In this document: one piece after another, positions 16,578 through 25,631 of the stretch
Layout: each line of letters opens with the position of its first letter
Position numbering within the stretch: the stretch's first letter is position 1
Source of the DNA: Prevotella sp. oral taxon 299 str. F0039
Lineage (GTDB): Bacteria > Bacteroidota > Bacteroidia > Bacteroidales > Bacteroidaceae
Length of the DNA stretch: 64,000 nucleotides
Assembly (NCBI RefSeq): GCF_000163055.2
Contig: NC_022111.1
Coordinates: 1,612,001 to 1,676,000, forward strand
Direction of reading: 5' to 3'
Made by a program: the position numbers and the translations under genes
The notes under the pieces: model-generated
The model's input: the letters and a program-made list of their open reading frames with translations, nothing else
Database searches by the model: none
Told to the model about the DNA's origin: nothing

Positions 16578-18044
16578 GTTTCGAGAGGCATCTATTCGTA
16601 AAAAGATGAATAGAAGCAACGTGAATCCCCATAAAGACGAACCGCCATAGCTGAAGAATGGCAATGGAATACCAATCACAGGCAACAGACCTAATACCAT
16701 TCCGACATTAATGAAAACGTGAAAAAGAAAGATACTAAGAATGCAATAGCCGTATATTCGCCCAAACTTAAAGGTTTGTCGTTCGGCAAGATGAATGAGG
16801 CGGAGAATCAATGCCAAGAATAATAAGAGTACACCAGCCGATCCTAAGAATCCTTCTTCTTCGCCAACGGTACAGAAAATGAAGTCGGTATCTTGCTCTG
16901 GAACGAACTTTAGTTTTGTTTGTGTTCCGTTTAAGAATCCTTTTCCCTTTAATCCTCCACTGCCAATAGCTATCTCACTTTGATGAACATTGTAGCCTGC
17001 GCCCGACAAGTCTTCATCTAATCCAAGTAAAACATTGATTCGAACTCTTTGATGAGGCTCCATTACGTTATTCAATACATAGTCTGCTGAATAGAAAAAA
17101 GCAATAGAACCGATAGAGAATAATGCAATATAAAGATAATTATGTATGCGAGTGTGAAGCCAATTGTAGATGAGATAAAGAATGAACAACACACTTAAAA
17201 TAATTTGAACGATAACAATATTAAATGGAATAACAAACTTTGCAAAGAGGAAAGCAAGGAGTGTTGTTCCTATGGTTAATGCAAGAAGTTGTCGAACCAT
17301 TTGTTTTTCTTTACAATAAACGTGAATCATGCCTATTGAAGAGAGTTGAACGAGGAGCAATACGATGAATTTTCCTAAAGAAGTAGGGGTTTCGCTCAAC
17401 ATAATAGCTTCGTATTTAATACCTACAACAAAGTAAACAATCATTGCAACTCCAGTGAAAAGCACACTTCCAGGCATTCCTTCACGATAGAACATCAAGA
17501 AAAATGAGAAATAAACCAATGCCGATCCTGTTTCTCTTTGTCCAACAATAAAGATCATGGGCAAAATAACAATGGCAAGAGCAATGGCAAAATCCTTCCA
17601 TCTTTGCATGTTAAAGGTATATCTTCCCATAAACTTTGCAGCGGCTAATGCCGTGGCAAACTTGGCAAATTCAGCAGGTTGCAGTCGCAAAGGTCCCATT
17701 ACAATCCACGAACGAGAGCCTTTAATTTCGTGAGGATTAAAGATTGTGGCAAAAAGAAGCAGTAAGAGTAGTCCGTAGATAACGTATGCAAAGGTATCAT
17801 AAAAGCGGTCGTCCATCATAAGAAGAATGAAACCTAGGCATATAGATGTTCCTATCCAAACAATTTGCATGCCTGAACGAGAGCTTAAACTGAGTATTTC
17901 GGTAGAGCCATAGGTATAACTTGCACCGCACACGCTTAGCCATCCAAAAGCAAGTAGTGCGATATATATAGCTATTGTCCACCAATCTAAAGAGCGAAGA
18001 ATACTCGTTGACTTCTCTTTTTTTCTACCTGTCACCTGACCCAT
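16563..18044 (-). CDS. rodA: Rod-shape SEDS glycosyltransferase RodA
   Basis: About 493 residues from MGQVTGRKKEK. The frame is open 60 bp further upstream, but that would overlap mrdA by 80 bp instead of 20. Polytopic inner-membrane protein with about ten segments. SEDS signatures are GSRSWIVMGPLRLQPAEFAK, VGQRETGSALVYF, FVPEQDTDFIF and the C-terminal GIPLPFFSYGGSS. It polymerises glycan strands for the elongasome with the PBP2 encoded just upstream. Last gene of the mre operon, and its 3' end overlaps gldH tail to tail. Confidence 0.93.
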   Translation of the reverse strand: MGQVTGRKKEKSTSILRSLDWWTIAIYIALLAFGWLSVCGASYTYGSTEILSLSSRSGMQIVWIGTSICLGFILLMMDDRFYDTFAYVIYGLLLLLLFATIFNPHEIKGSRSWIVMGPLRLQPAEFAKFATALAAAKFMGRYTFNMQRWKDFAIALAIVILPMIFIVGQRETGSALVYFSFFLMFYREGMPGSVLFTGVAMIVYFVVGIKYEAIMLSETPTSLGKFIVLLLVQLSSIGMIHVYCKEKQMVRQLLALTIGTTLLAFLFAKFVIPFNIVIVQIILSVLFILYLIYNWLHTRIHNYLYIALFSIGSIAFFYSADYVLNNVMEPHQRVRINVLLGLDEDLSGAGYNVHQSEIAIGSGGLKGKGFLNGTQTKLKFVPEQDTDFIFCTVGEEEGFLGSAGVLLLFLALILRLIHLAERQTFKFGRIYGYCILSIFLFHVFINVGMVLGLLPVIGIPLPFFSYGGSSLWGFTLLLFIFLRIDASRNLIRS

Positions 18045-19875
18045 ATGCAATTCTACGTTGTTGGAAGTCTGTAGCCATTTTCTCAGAACTATCAGATAAT
18101 CCACCTTTAATATATTGTTCCATCATTAAAGAGCCAATAGGTACACCATAATCGGCTCCAAATCCACCATTTTCTACATATACTGCAATGGCAATCTTAG
18201 GTTTGTCCATAGGCGCAAAACCCATAAATACAGAGTGGTCGTGCCCTCTATTTTCTGCAGTTCCAGTTTTTCCACAAACCAAATAATCAGCTCTGTTGGC
18301 GGATTTACATGTTCCTTTTATCACAGAAGAGCGCATACCTGCAACTACCCAATCATAAGAACGACGACTTGCTTTAGTATAATGCTTCCTTGTATATAAG
18401 GTATCGAGTGGCTCTCCCTTTACTTTCTTGACCACATGGGGGACATAATAATATCCTCTATTAGCAATAGTGGCTCCAAGATTGGCGATTTGTAGGGGTG
18501 TAAGGTTCACCTCTCCTTGTCCAATAGATATTGAAATGACCGTTAAACCATTCCAAGAGCCTTTGTAAGCCTTGTCGTAAAATGTGGCATTAGGTATTAA
18601 ACCACGTTTTTCTCCGGGCAAATCAATTCCCAATTTATAGCCAAATCCCATACTAACCATATAGTCTCGCCATGTATTCATAGCATTATCGACGTTGCCA
18701 TACTTGCTCTTATTGCCAATCATGTAGTAAAGTCCCCAGCAAAAGTAGGCATTACATGATGTACTTAGGGCTTCGGTTACAGCCAATGGTGATGAGTGGG
18801 AGTGACAACCAACGTGTAGTCCTTTATAATAAAAACCGTGATGGCAGCTTAACATGCTTGTAGGAGTGAGAATACCTTCGGTTAAATAGGTGAGAGCTTG
18901 TGATGTTTTGAAAGTAGAACCAGGTGGATATTGCCCCATAATACTTCTGTTTAGAAGCGGTTTCCACACGTTTCTAGATAAAGCAAGGTTGTTTTTACCA
19001 CGTTGTTTTCCCACCATTAGTCGGGGATCGTATGTGGGTGAAGACACCATACACAGTACTTCGCCAGTTGAAGGCTCAATAGCTACGATGCTTCCAATCT
19101 TTCCTTCCATCAGTCTTTCACCCAAAGCCTGTAGCTGTAGGTCTATACTTAGGGTTAAATCTTTACCTGCAATGGGTCTATGGTCGAGCTTTCCATTTTG
19201 ATAACTGCCTTGAATTCTTCCATGAGCATCACGCAATAGAATTTGAATTCCTTTTTCTCCACGTAGTTGTTTCTCATAAGAACGCTCCACACCAAGCTTT
19301 CCTATGTAGTCACCAGGTTGATAATAATCGTCCGATTCAATATCACTTGGAGATGCTTCTGCCACATCTCCCAATACATGAGCTGCGTAAGGATATTGAT
19401 AAAGTCGAATACTTCTCTTTTGAATGTAGAAGCCTGGGAATCTAAACATACGTTCTCTAAATACACTAAACTCTTTATCTGAGATTTGACTCATGAATAA
19501 TTGTTGTGTAAAACGGGAATATCCAGGATTTTTTGAGCGGTCTTTTATGTCCTTCATTCTGTTTATAAAGAACTCTTTTGTAATACCAATTGCATTACAA
19601 AAACCCATCGTGTCGAGTCTTCCGCTTTCTTCATTCATCACAACCATAATGTCATAAGATGGTTGATTGTAAACAAGAAGTTTTCCAGATCGATCGAATA
19701 TAAGTCCACGAGAGGGAAAATCAACTTTCTTCAAGAATGCATTACTATCAGCATTCTTCTTGTAATCATCGCTAAGTAATTGCAAAGTGAAAAGTCTTAC
19801 GATGTAAATGAGAACAATTCCTATCGCAATTCCAGCTATAATAAAACGTCTTTTCTCGAGATGATAATCAACCAT
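18025..19875 (-). CDS. mrdA: Penicillin-binding protein 2 (elongasome transpeptidase)
   Basis: 616 residues. A single N-terminal membrane anchor (residues about 12-32) is followed by the pedestal region (RGLIFDRSGKLL) and the transpeptidase domain. Active-site motifs are STFK at 320-323, SCN at 373-375 and KTG at 536-538. It cross-links peptidoglycan made by RodA during lateral growth. It overlaps mreD by 8 bp on its 5' side and rodA by about 20 bp on its 3' side, so the genes are tightly coupled. Confidence 0.95.
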   Translation of the reverse strand: MVDYHLEKRRFIIAGIAIGIVLIYIVRLFTLQLLSDDYKKNADSNAFLKKVDFPSRGLIFDRSGKLLVYNQPSYDIMVVMNEESGRLDTMGFCNAIGITKEFFINRMKDIKDRSKNPGYSRFTQQLFMSQISDKEFSVFRERMFRFPGFYIQKRSIRLYQYPYAAHVLGDVAEASPSDIESDDYYQPGDYIGKLGVERSYEKQLRGEKGIQILLRDAHGRIQGSYQNGKLDHRPIAGKDLTLSIDLQLQALGERLMEGKIGSIVAIEPSTGEVLCMVSSPTYDPRLMVGKQRGKNNLALSRNVWKPLLNRSIMGQYPPGSTFKTSQALTYLTEGILTPTSMLSCHHGFYYKGLHVGCHSHSSPLAVTEALSTSCNAYFCWGLYYMIGNKSKYGNVDNAMNTWRDYMVSMGFGYKLGIDLPGEKRGLIPNATFYDKAYKGSWNGLTVISISIGQGEVNLTPLQIANLGATIANRGYYYVPHVVKKVKGEPLDTLYTRKHYTKASRRSYDWVVAGMRSSVIKGTCKSANRADYLVCGKTGTAENRGHDHSVFMGFAPMDKPKIAIAVYVENGGFGADYGVPIGSLMMEQYIKGGLSDSSEKMATDFQQRRIAYGSGDR

Positions 19876-20374
19876 TGTTCTTTCTTATATTTTCAATTGC
19901 AAGAATAAGAATCAATGTAAGTATTGTACTTCCACCGACACACTCGATCCATCTCATCCAATTAAAGAAGTTAAATGTCTCTAACGTAAAGAATAATAAA
20001 CAAAAGATGAGAATTAAAGGTAACGAAAAATAGATGAAATGTGCCACTCCTAAAGTCTTAATTGTTGGCTCTAAATCATCAGGACTCTCACGATTTATAA
20101 ATAATAAAAGCAGATATGGTTGTATAAGAGCTATTAAAACCATAGATGCAGCAGCTACTCCTGGTGTGTTTGCAAATATATCTACGATTAAACCTATTAT
20201 GAAAGCAGAAGTTAACGAAAGCCACTTTGGGATATTACGGCGTATTCCAATGACCATATATATATATAATAAAGGTGTGGCACATTGAAATAAATGAATA
20301 TGATTGAGTACTAATACTTGCATGAGAAGTAGTAGAACATACAAAAAAATATTTGTAAGTGTTTTCGAAGTCAT
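19868..20374 (-). CDS. mreD: Rod-shape-determining protein MreD
   Basis: 168 residues, very hydrophobic, with about five or six membrane segments. It is recognised mainly by position between mreC and mrdA, size and topology, as MreD sequences are poorly conserved. Inner-membrane partner of MreC. It overlaps mrdA by 8 bp. Confidence 0.85.
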   Translation of the reverse strand: MTSKTLTNIFLYVLLLLMQVLVLNHIHLFQCATPLLYIYMVIGIRRNIPKWLSLTSAFIIGLIVDIFANTPGVAAASMVLIALIQPYLLLLFINRESPDDLEPTIKTLGVAHFIYFSLPLILIFCLLFFTLETFNFFNWMRWIECVGGSTILTLILILAIENIRKNNG

Positions 20375-20435
20375 TATTTCTTCTTTCCTTTATTCTTATG
20401 TTTGAAAAGAATTTTCTACCCTTATTAGAAATCAA

Positions 20436-20464
20436 CAAGAAAAGGATTTAGCTTCCTTTTCTTG
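20436..20464 (-). terminator. Hairpin in the mreC-mreD gap
   Basis: CAAGAAAAGGA (20436-20446) pairs perfectly with TCCTTTTCTTG (20454-20464) around a 7-nt loop, 11 bp. In the direction of transcription it is followed by TTGATTTC, a weak U-tract. It could be a partial terminator or an mRNA-processing/stability element that sets the ratio of mreBC to mreD-mrdA-rodA. Confidence 0.45.
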
Positions 20465-20500
20465 CTGAATATAGTATGAAAACTTTCTTCTTTTATTTTA

Positions 20501-21358
20501 TTAGTTGTCTATAATAGAATCTTGAGCTGCTCTCATTAGTTCTATTCGTTCTAACATAGGTGCATTATTTATGATGAATACATCACGAAGCGTGCTGAAA
20601 TTAGTTGCTAATTTCACTTTTAGTCGATATGATAAACCATCGGCAGAGTTGTAAGCATTGGTTATTTTACCAACAATTATACCTTGGGGGAATATTGAAG
20701 AATAACCGCTTGTAATAATTTCATCATTCATTCTAAAATGAGCATGACGTGGAATATCATCTAAGAAGGCATAATCACTTGCGCCTTTGTTCCAGTGTAA
20801 ATAACCTAAATAGCCTTTATTTTTTATAGTACAGCTAATGTTTGATTTCGAGTTAAGCACTGATAGTACAATAGAATAATGTTCTGAAACCATGTAAACG
20901 ATACCCACAACTCCCAAACCGCTTACAACTCCCATATTAGGAGTAATGCCTTCAGCTCGCCCTTTGTCGAGAGTTATGAGGTTATCATTTTCGTTTATTG
21001 AGTTGGTAATAACCTTTGCGGGTATGATTTGAAAACCATTGAAAAGGTCTTTGTTATTAACTATGATGCTAGAACTATCTTTTGTGGTATTAAGAATGCG
21101 TTGCTCGAGTATATTTATTTGTCGTTCCTGTTCTATATTACGCAAACTTAGCTGTTGGTTCACATCTACAAGTGAGAAATATTTTTCCACTTCTGCACTT
21201 AATTCGTACACTTTTCCAGCGACACTATTGGCAGATGTGAACCAAACACTACCTTGATAGGTGTTGTATTGAAATAAAAGTATGATACTAGTGATTTCTA
21301 ATACAACAAAAACAAACCAATGATTATATTTAGATAGAAACTCTAGAAGGTTTCTCAT
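20501..21358 (-). CDS. mreC: Rod-shape-determining protein MreC
   Basis: 285 residues. An N-terminal membrane anchor (residues about 13-32) is followed by a coiled coil (about 55-95, NIEQERQINILEQR) and the beta-rich periplasmic domain with RAEGITPNMGVVSGLGVVGIV-type stretch and GYSSIFPQGIIVGKI. It is the scaffold that activates PBP2/RodA. Begins 11 bp after mreB. Confidence 0.92.
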   Translation of the reverse strand: MRNLLEFLSKYNHWFVFVVLEITSIILLFQYNTYQGSVWFTSANSVAGKVYELSAEVEKYFSLVDVNQQLSLRNIEQERQINILEQRILNTTKDSSSIIVNNKDLFNGFQIIPAKVITNSINENDNLITLDKGRAEGITPNMGVVSGLGVVGIVYMVSEHYSIVLSVLNSKSNISCTIKNKGYLGYLHWNKGASDYAFLDDIPRHAHFRMNDEIITSGYSSIFPQGIIVGKITNAYNSADGLSYRLKVKLATNFSTLRDVFIINNAPMLERIELMRAAQDSIIDN

Positions 21359-21369
21359 AGGCTTTGTTT

Positions 21370-22392
21370 TTAGCGCATCAAGAACGAGAAACGATCAACA
21401 TTCTTCAATGCAATACCTGCACCTTTAGCGACACTGTGAAGTGGATCTTCTGCTATATGGAATGGAATGTTGATTTTATCTTGTAAACGTTTATCCAAAC
21501 CACGAAGTAAAGCGCCACCACCACTAAGATAAATACCATTCTTTACAATATCAGCATATAGCTCGGGAGGAGTGTTTTCCAATGCACTTAGCACAGCATT
21601 TTCTATTTTTGCAATGGTTTTATCTAAGCAATGTGCAATTTCTTGATAGCAAACAGGTACTTCCATGGGTAGAGCTGTGATACGATTAGGACCATGTACG
21701 ATGTAATCTTCAGGTGCTTCGTCGCCTAAGTCGGTAAGAGCAGAACCCACATGTATCTTAATTCGTTCAGCCATTCTTTCACTTACACGCACATTGTGTT
21801 GTCTACTCATATATTCTTGAATGTCTGCTGTAAGGTCATCTCCTGCAATTCGAATCGAGTTGTTGCTCACAATACCACCTAAAGAGATAACTGCAATCTC
21901 TGTACTACCACCGCCAATGTCGACAATCATGTTTCCTTCTGGGGCTTCAACATCGATACCAATACCTATTGCGGCAGCCATTGGTTCGAAGATAAGATAA
22001 ACATCACGTCCATCTGCATGTTCTGCAGAGTCTCTCACGGCACGAAGTTCAACTTCAGTAGAGCCTGAAGGAACACCAATAACCATTCTTAGAGAAGGAG
22101 AGAATAATCTACTTCCGCTGTGAACCATTTTAATTAAGCCTCTCATCATTTGCTCGCAAGCAGTGAAGTCGGCAATTACTCCATCACGAAGAGGACGTAT
22201 GGTGCGGATGTTGTCATGTGTTTTTTCATACATGAGCTTAGCTTTCTCACCCACAGCAATCATCTTGTTGTTTGTTCTGTCAAGTGCAACAACCGAAGGT
22301 TCGTCTACAACTATCTTATCATCGCTGATGATAATGGTGTTGGCAGTACCTAAGTCCATTGCAATTTCTTGGATAAATGAAAAAAATCCCAT
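21370..22392 (-). CDS. mreB: Rod-shape-determining actin MreB
   Basis: 340 residues, family length. Phosphate-binding and nucleotide motifs are MDLGTANTIII (near residue 12), VIGVPSGSTEVE, MIVDIGGGSTEIAVISLGG and YLSGGGALLRGL. It forms membrane-bound filaments that orient wall synthesis. It lies 90 bp after the IMP cyclohydrolase gene and heads the block mreB-mreC-mreD-mrdA-rodA, all leftward with short gaps. Confidence 0.96.
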   Translation of the reverse strand: MGFFSFIQEIAMDLGTANTIIISDDKIVVDEPSVVALDRTNNKMIAVGEKAKLMYEKTHDNIRTIRPLRDGVIADFTACEQMMRGLIKMVHSGSRLFSPSLRMVIGVPSGSTEVELRAVRDSAEHADGRDVYLIFEPMAAAIGIGIDVEAPEGNMIVDIGGGSTEIAVISLGGIVSNNSIRIAGDDLTADIQEYMSRQHNVRVSERMAERIKIHVGSALTDLGDEAPEDYIVHGPNRITALPMEVPVCYQEIAHCLDKTIAKIENAVLSALENTPPELYADIVKNGIYLSGGGALLRGLDKRLQDKINIPFHIAEDPLHSVAKGAGIALKNVDRFSFLMR

Positions 22393-22482
22393 ATTCTATT
22401 TCTTTTTAACTTGTTGTTTTTCGGTTTGTGTTTCATGTGTGATGAAAAGACAATTAAACCTTAATAACAGTTTTTTGATATT

Positions 22483-23082
22483 CTATTTTTGTGAAGAAAA
22501 CCAGCCATGTATTGCTGTGTCGTAATGACTACTTACACCAAAAGCACGTGTTGCAAACATTTGGCGTTGTGCAAGTGTGGTTTGAGCACCATTCTCTTTT
22601 AAAATATCGAGTAGTATGCTGTATTCTTCTTTACTTGGAACAATAACCACATCATTAAAGTTTTTAGCTGCAGCACGAATGAGAGAGATGCCTCCGATAT
22701 CGATTTTTTCGATGATATCTGCAGAAGATGCGCCACTTTCTACTGTCTTTTCAAAAGGATAAAGGTCTACCACTACAAGGTCGATAGCAGGTATTTCGTA
22801 TTCGATAACTTCTTTTTTGTCGCCCTCATGCTCACGACGTGATAATATTCCACCGAATATTTTAGGGTGAAGAGTTTTAACACGACCTCCTAATATTGAA
22901 GGATATGAGGTTACACTTTCTACCTTTTGGCATTCGTAGCCTAACGATTCGATAAATTGTTGAGTACCTCCTGTTGATAAAAACTTAACTCCTTGAGCAT
23001 GCAATGTAGCAAGCAACTCGTCTAAACCATCTTTATGAAAAACCGATATCAATGCGGTTTTAATTTGTTTTGTTTCGGGCAT
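22483..23082 (-). CDS. purH: Stand-alone IMP cyclohydrolase (N-terminal half of PurH)
   Basis: 199 residues, covering only the MGS-fold cyclohydrolase domain of PurH: KTALISVFHKDGL, FLSTGGT, SYPSILGGRVKTLHPKIFGGIL, VVVDLYPFEKTV and IDIGGISLIRAAAKN. It closes FAICAR to IMP. It ends cleanly at HGWFSSQK near the position where the linker to the transformylase domain would begin in bifunctional enzymes. No remnant of the second domain is seen in the 90 bp before mreB. The missing activity is supplied by the gene at 4287-5468. Likely first gene of the mre transcript. Confidence 0.93.
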   Translation of the reverse strand: MPETKQIKTALISVFHKDGLDELLATLHAQGVKFLSTGGTQQFIESLGYECQKVESVTSYPSILGGRVKTLHPKIFGGILSRREHEGDKKEVIEYEIPAIDLVVVDLYPFEKTVESGASSADIIEKIDIGGISLIRAAAKNFNDVVIVPSKEEYSILLDILKENGAQTTLAQRQMFATRAFGVSSHYDTAIHGWFSSQK

Positions 23083-23111
23083 TGTTATTATTAATTATGT
23101 GATTAATGGTG

Positions 23112-23119
23112 CAAAGGTA
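23112..23119 (-). promoter_or_regulatory. Predicted -7 box of the purH(N)-mre operon
   Basis: Reads TACCTTTG on the minus strand, 30 bp before the IMP cyclohydrolase ATG. It is the best promoter candidate for the leftward operon down to rodA. Confidence 0.6.
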
Positions 23120-23456
23120 TAAAAAATAAGCAGAAATATCCCTCCTTTTTCCGTGTGTTTTTATATTTTATGCCTTTAAATGATACCTTTTTAATTTGTT
23201 AAAGGTGAGAAACGTAAATTAAATTCTTTTTTTGGCGTGTTTGTTGGCTTCTTGTTATGGCTTTTCTGAAAGGAAGTAATGTGTGTGTGTTATTGTTTTA
23301 TGGCTTCTTTTACATTGCTTTTACCCCAAAAGTCATTTATTTTTATTATCTTTGCACCACTTCTTTAAATCTGAATAGATTGATTTTTCAGGATTTAGAT
23401 TATATAGAAAGATATTAAAGAAGGATTTATATATAAAATAGATTATAAAAATAATT
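23120..23456. other. Divergent intergenic region with rightward promoter
   Basis: T-rich sequence between the mre operon and the lipoprotein gene. TATCTTTG at 23347-23354 is a good -7 box for the rightward gene and leaves a leader of about 95 nt. A GT-rich run occurs near 23280-23295. No coding frame. Confidence 0.5.
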
Positions 23457-24830
23457 ATGAAGAAAATTTGGATATCAATAGTCTTAGGGCTTATTATGAC
23501 ATCATGTGGTGGTAGTTCGTCTAGTAATGACCCTATCCCTGCACCCCCAACTCCAGTAGTTGAGGATGTAAAAGTGACAGATAACGACCTTGTTAGTTAT
23601 TTTAATCTAGATAAAACAAAGTATGTTTATCAAGCAATTGAGTTGCTAACAGCACAAACAGGTGCTAAAACAGTTAATGCAAAGAATATCGAAGTGCTTT
23701 CAACTTCTATTCAAGAGCGCAATGATAGCGAAGGAACTTTTAAAGTTTTAGTATCAGGAAAAGTTCAAAATAAACCATTTTCGCAAACCCTTACTTATAC
23801 TGGTTTCGCAAAGAAACCATCAGATTTTGATATGGCTCGCCGTATTTCTGTTAAGTGGAAAAGTGGGGTTGACTATCAAACACAATTCGATTTCGATACA
23901 CTTTATCGTTTAAAGAAAAGCGAAAAGTACACAGCTGAATATCTTTCGCAATTTATTGATATTGAAGTTTTAGAGCAAAACTCACAAAATGTTTATAAGT
24001 ACACCGCAGATGATTTTGCAAAATTGCAGATAAGTAATTTTGAGTTTAAGAGCGGAAGAAGCACAGGTACACTTACATTCGTGGTTACTTACAACGGACA
24101 TAAAGGTTACGTAGGTTCTGGAACCTATGCTCAACCAGCGTTGGCGTTCGATAAAAATGCTTATTATGCATCGAAATTTGAGGTAAAGAAAGACGTTGTA
24201 GCGCAATATTATATGCGTGGTGTTTACGAAAATGCAGCTGTGTTCTATGCTGGTTTCTTTGATTATGATACCAATATTTATGCTCCAATCCTTAAATCAG
24301 TAAACAAAAGCGATTCTCAAAACACACTTTCTGTAACCATCGAACTACAAGAAAGAAATGGTAGTGAGAATGTTTTGGCAACGTTTACTAAAGATATTGA
24401 AGGCTTTAAGCCATTAAGTACACTTGCAAAAGAATTAGGATTGTCTACAACATCCGACCTTGGTGCATACATGGGAAAACGCTTCCGCACCTCTGCAGAT
24501 GGTGATTTACTTGCAAAGGTGAAGGCTCTTCCTATTCAGAAATGGATTGAAAATGCTCATTTAAGTTTGAAAAGAGCGGATGGTTACTTAGATTTAGAAC
24601 GAAAAGAAGTGCGTATGACTAATGGAAACTATGTCGTTCCAGTGTGGAAAGCCACATCTAATAGAGGTGTTGAACTTGATGCTTACTTCTTAAATCCACG
24701 CTTTGAGGTTGTAGAAGCAAAGAAAGAAGGTATATGGCTAAATCTTAAAGTGAAATTGTTAGAGGTAAATGAGGTGGCTGTTAATGATGTTGTACTACCA
24801 TTAAAAATACATCTTATTGCTAGTAACTAA
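23457..24830 (+). CDS. Predicted surface lipoprotein with repeated beta modules
   Basis: 457 residues. Lipoprotein signal ending MTSC with the acylated Cys at residue 17, followed by GGSSSSNDP, a Ser/Asp-rich stretch of the sort that can send lipoproteins to the cell surface in Bacteroidetes. The body seems to hold three related modules: GTFKVLVSGKVQ...TYTGF (about 98-120), GTLTFVVTYNG (about 200-212) and NTLSVTIELQERN...IEGF (about 288-312). QERNxSE occurs twice. The pattern recalls the Lipoprotein_17 (DUF30) type of surface protein, but this is from memory. Function unknown. Confidence 0.7.
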   Translation: MKKIWISIVLGLIMTSCGGSSSSNDPIPAPPTPVVEDVKVTDNDLVSYFNLDKTKYVYQAIELLTAQTGAKTVNAKNIEVLSTSIQERNDSEGTFKVLVSGKVQNKPFSQTLTYTGFAKKPSDFDMARRISVKWKSGVDYQTQFDFDTLYRLKKSEKYTAEYLSQFIDIEVLEQNSQNVYKYTADDFAKLQISNFEFKSGRSTGTLTFVVTYNGHKGYVGSGTYAQPALAFDKNAYYASKFEVKKDVVAQYYMRGVYENAAVFYAGFFDYDTNIYAPILKSVNKSDSQNTLSVTIELQERNGSENVLATFTKDIEGFKPLSTLAKELGLSTTSDLGAYMGKRFRTSADGDLLAKVKALPIQKWIENAHLSLKRADGYLDLERKEVRMTNGNYVVPVWKATSNRGVELDAYFLNPRFEVVEAKKEGIWLNLKVKLLEVNEVAVNDVVLPLKIHLIASN

Positions 24831-24929
24831 ATAAAATATATTCTTTTTTCTTGCAGTTTTACAAGAATAATCAATGAGAAAGAATTTAAGTAACAGAGAA
24901 TCAAAGGCTATTTCCTTTCTCTCTTAATC

Positions 24930-24975
24930 AAAACAACTGCATCTTTTTGTAAAGAAAATGCAGTTGTTTTTCTTC
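24930..24975 (+). terminator. Terminator after the lipoprotein gene
   Basis: AAAACAACTGCAT pairs perfectly with ATGCAGTTGTTTT over 13 bp around a 15-nt loop and ends in T-rich sequence. Confidence 0.8.
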
Positions 24976-25023
24976 TTTCTAAATGCTTTGATCTATAACT
25001 ACTTACACATGGCGTCGCAATAG

Positions 25024-25111
25024 CATTCTTTTTGCCTTTTAAAAGCATAGCTTTTGGTGTGCAAAATCAATGCTTTTATACTCTAAAAACATAGCTATTA
25101 AAATACAAAGG
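25024..25111. repeat. 22-bp unit array C (4 units, maybe 6)
   Basis: Units at 25024, 25046, 25068 and 25090 in exact register, for example CATAGCTTTTG then GTGTGCAAAAT. Two weaker units precede at about 24981 and 25002. It sits between the lipoprotein terminator and the promoter of tRNA-Met. Confidence 0.85.
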
Positions 25112-25167
25112 CTGTGGTGGTAGATAGAGGGAAGAATGAATAAAAAGAAGAAAAATAATAAAAAATA

Positions 25168-25199
25168 TTTGTGAGATTAAAAACAATATATTACCTTTG
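25168..25199 (+). promoter_or_regulatory. Promoter of tRNA-Met
   Basis: TTTG at 25168-25171, a 20-bp spacer and TACCTTTG at 25192-25199. Ends 20 bp before the tRNA. Confidence 0.75.
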
Positions 25200-25219
25200 C
25201 AAAGCTTTTAACGGCTAAT

Positions 25220-25293
25220 GGCGGGATAGCTCAGCTGGTTAGAGCGCATGATTCATAATCATGAGGTCACCGGTTCAATCCCGGTTCCCGCTA
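25220..25293 (+). tRNA. tRNA-Met (anticodon CAT), elongator type
   Basis: 74 nt with no encoded CCA. Acceptor GGCGGGA/TCCCGCT with a G1-U72 wobble, D stem GCTC/GAGC, anticodon arm CATGA-TTCATAA-TCATG, T arm ACCGG-TTCAATC-CCGGT, discriminator A. It lacks the three G-C pairs of initiator tRNA in the anticodon stem. A CAT anticodon could also be a lysidine-modified Ile tRNA. Overall similarity favours elongator Met. Confidence 0.88.
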
Positions 25294-25304
25294 CAATGCA
25301 AATC

Positions 25305-25342
25305 AAAACGCTTAAGATTTATTTCTTAGGCGTTTTTCTTTT
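25305..25342 (+). terminator. Terminator after tRNA-Met
   Basis: AAAACGCTTAAGA pairs with TCTTAGGCGTTTT (one T-G wobble) and is followed by a T-rich tract. Confidence 0.8.
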
Positions 25343-25631
25343 TATCCACGTTGTGTATATTTTCCTTAATTTTGTGTATTTCTTTGTTTTTGAAAAGCAT
25401 TCATAATAGAAGATGAATATAACTAATTAACAAACAATAGAAAGAGAATTATATCGAAAAAGAGCGGTGAAAGTAGAAGGAAATATGGAAATGAGACATT
25501 ATTAGTAGGCTGAGCGCATTGAAAACTTTATGTATTAGGAGGTAAAAAAAAGATAAAGCACAACGAATATCGTTTTTTTATACTAAATTTGTAGCCTATT
25601 ATAGGCTTTAGCTAAAGCAATAGTAAGTGTA
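25343..25631. other. Intergenic region before the LptF/G gene
   Basis: About 290 bp without coding potential. TAAATTTG at 25584-25591 is a plausible -7 box 40 bp before the next start codon. Nothing else stands out. Confidence 0.5.

Noticed and set aside
22393..22482. Possible decayed C-terminal half of purH downstream of the cyclohydrolase
   Set aside because: Only 90 bp remain before mreB, and no transformylase-like codons were seen; the gene ends cleanly, so I treat it as an intact single-domain gene and not a pseudogene.
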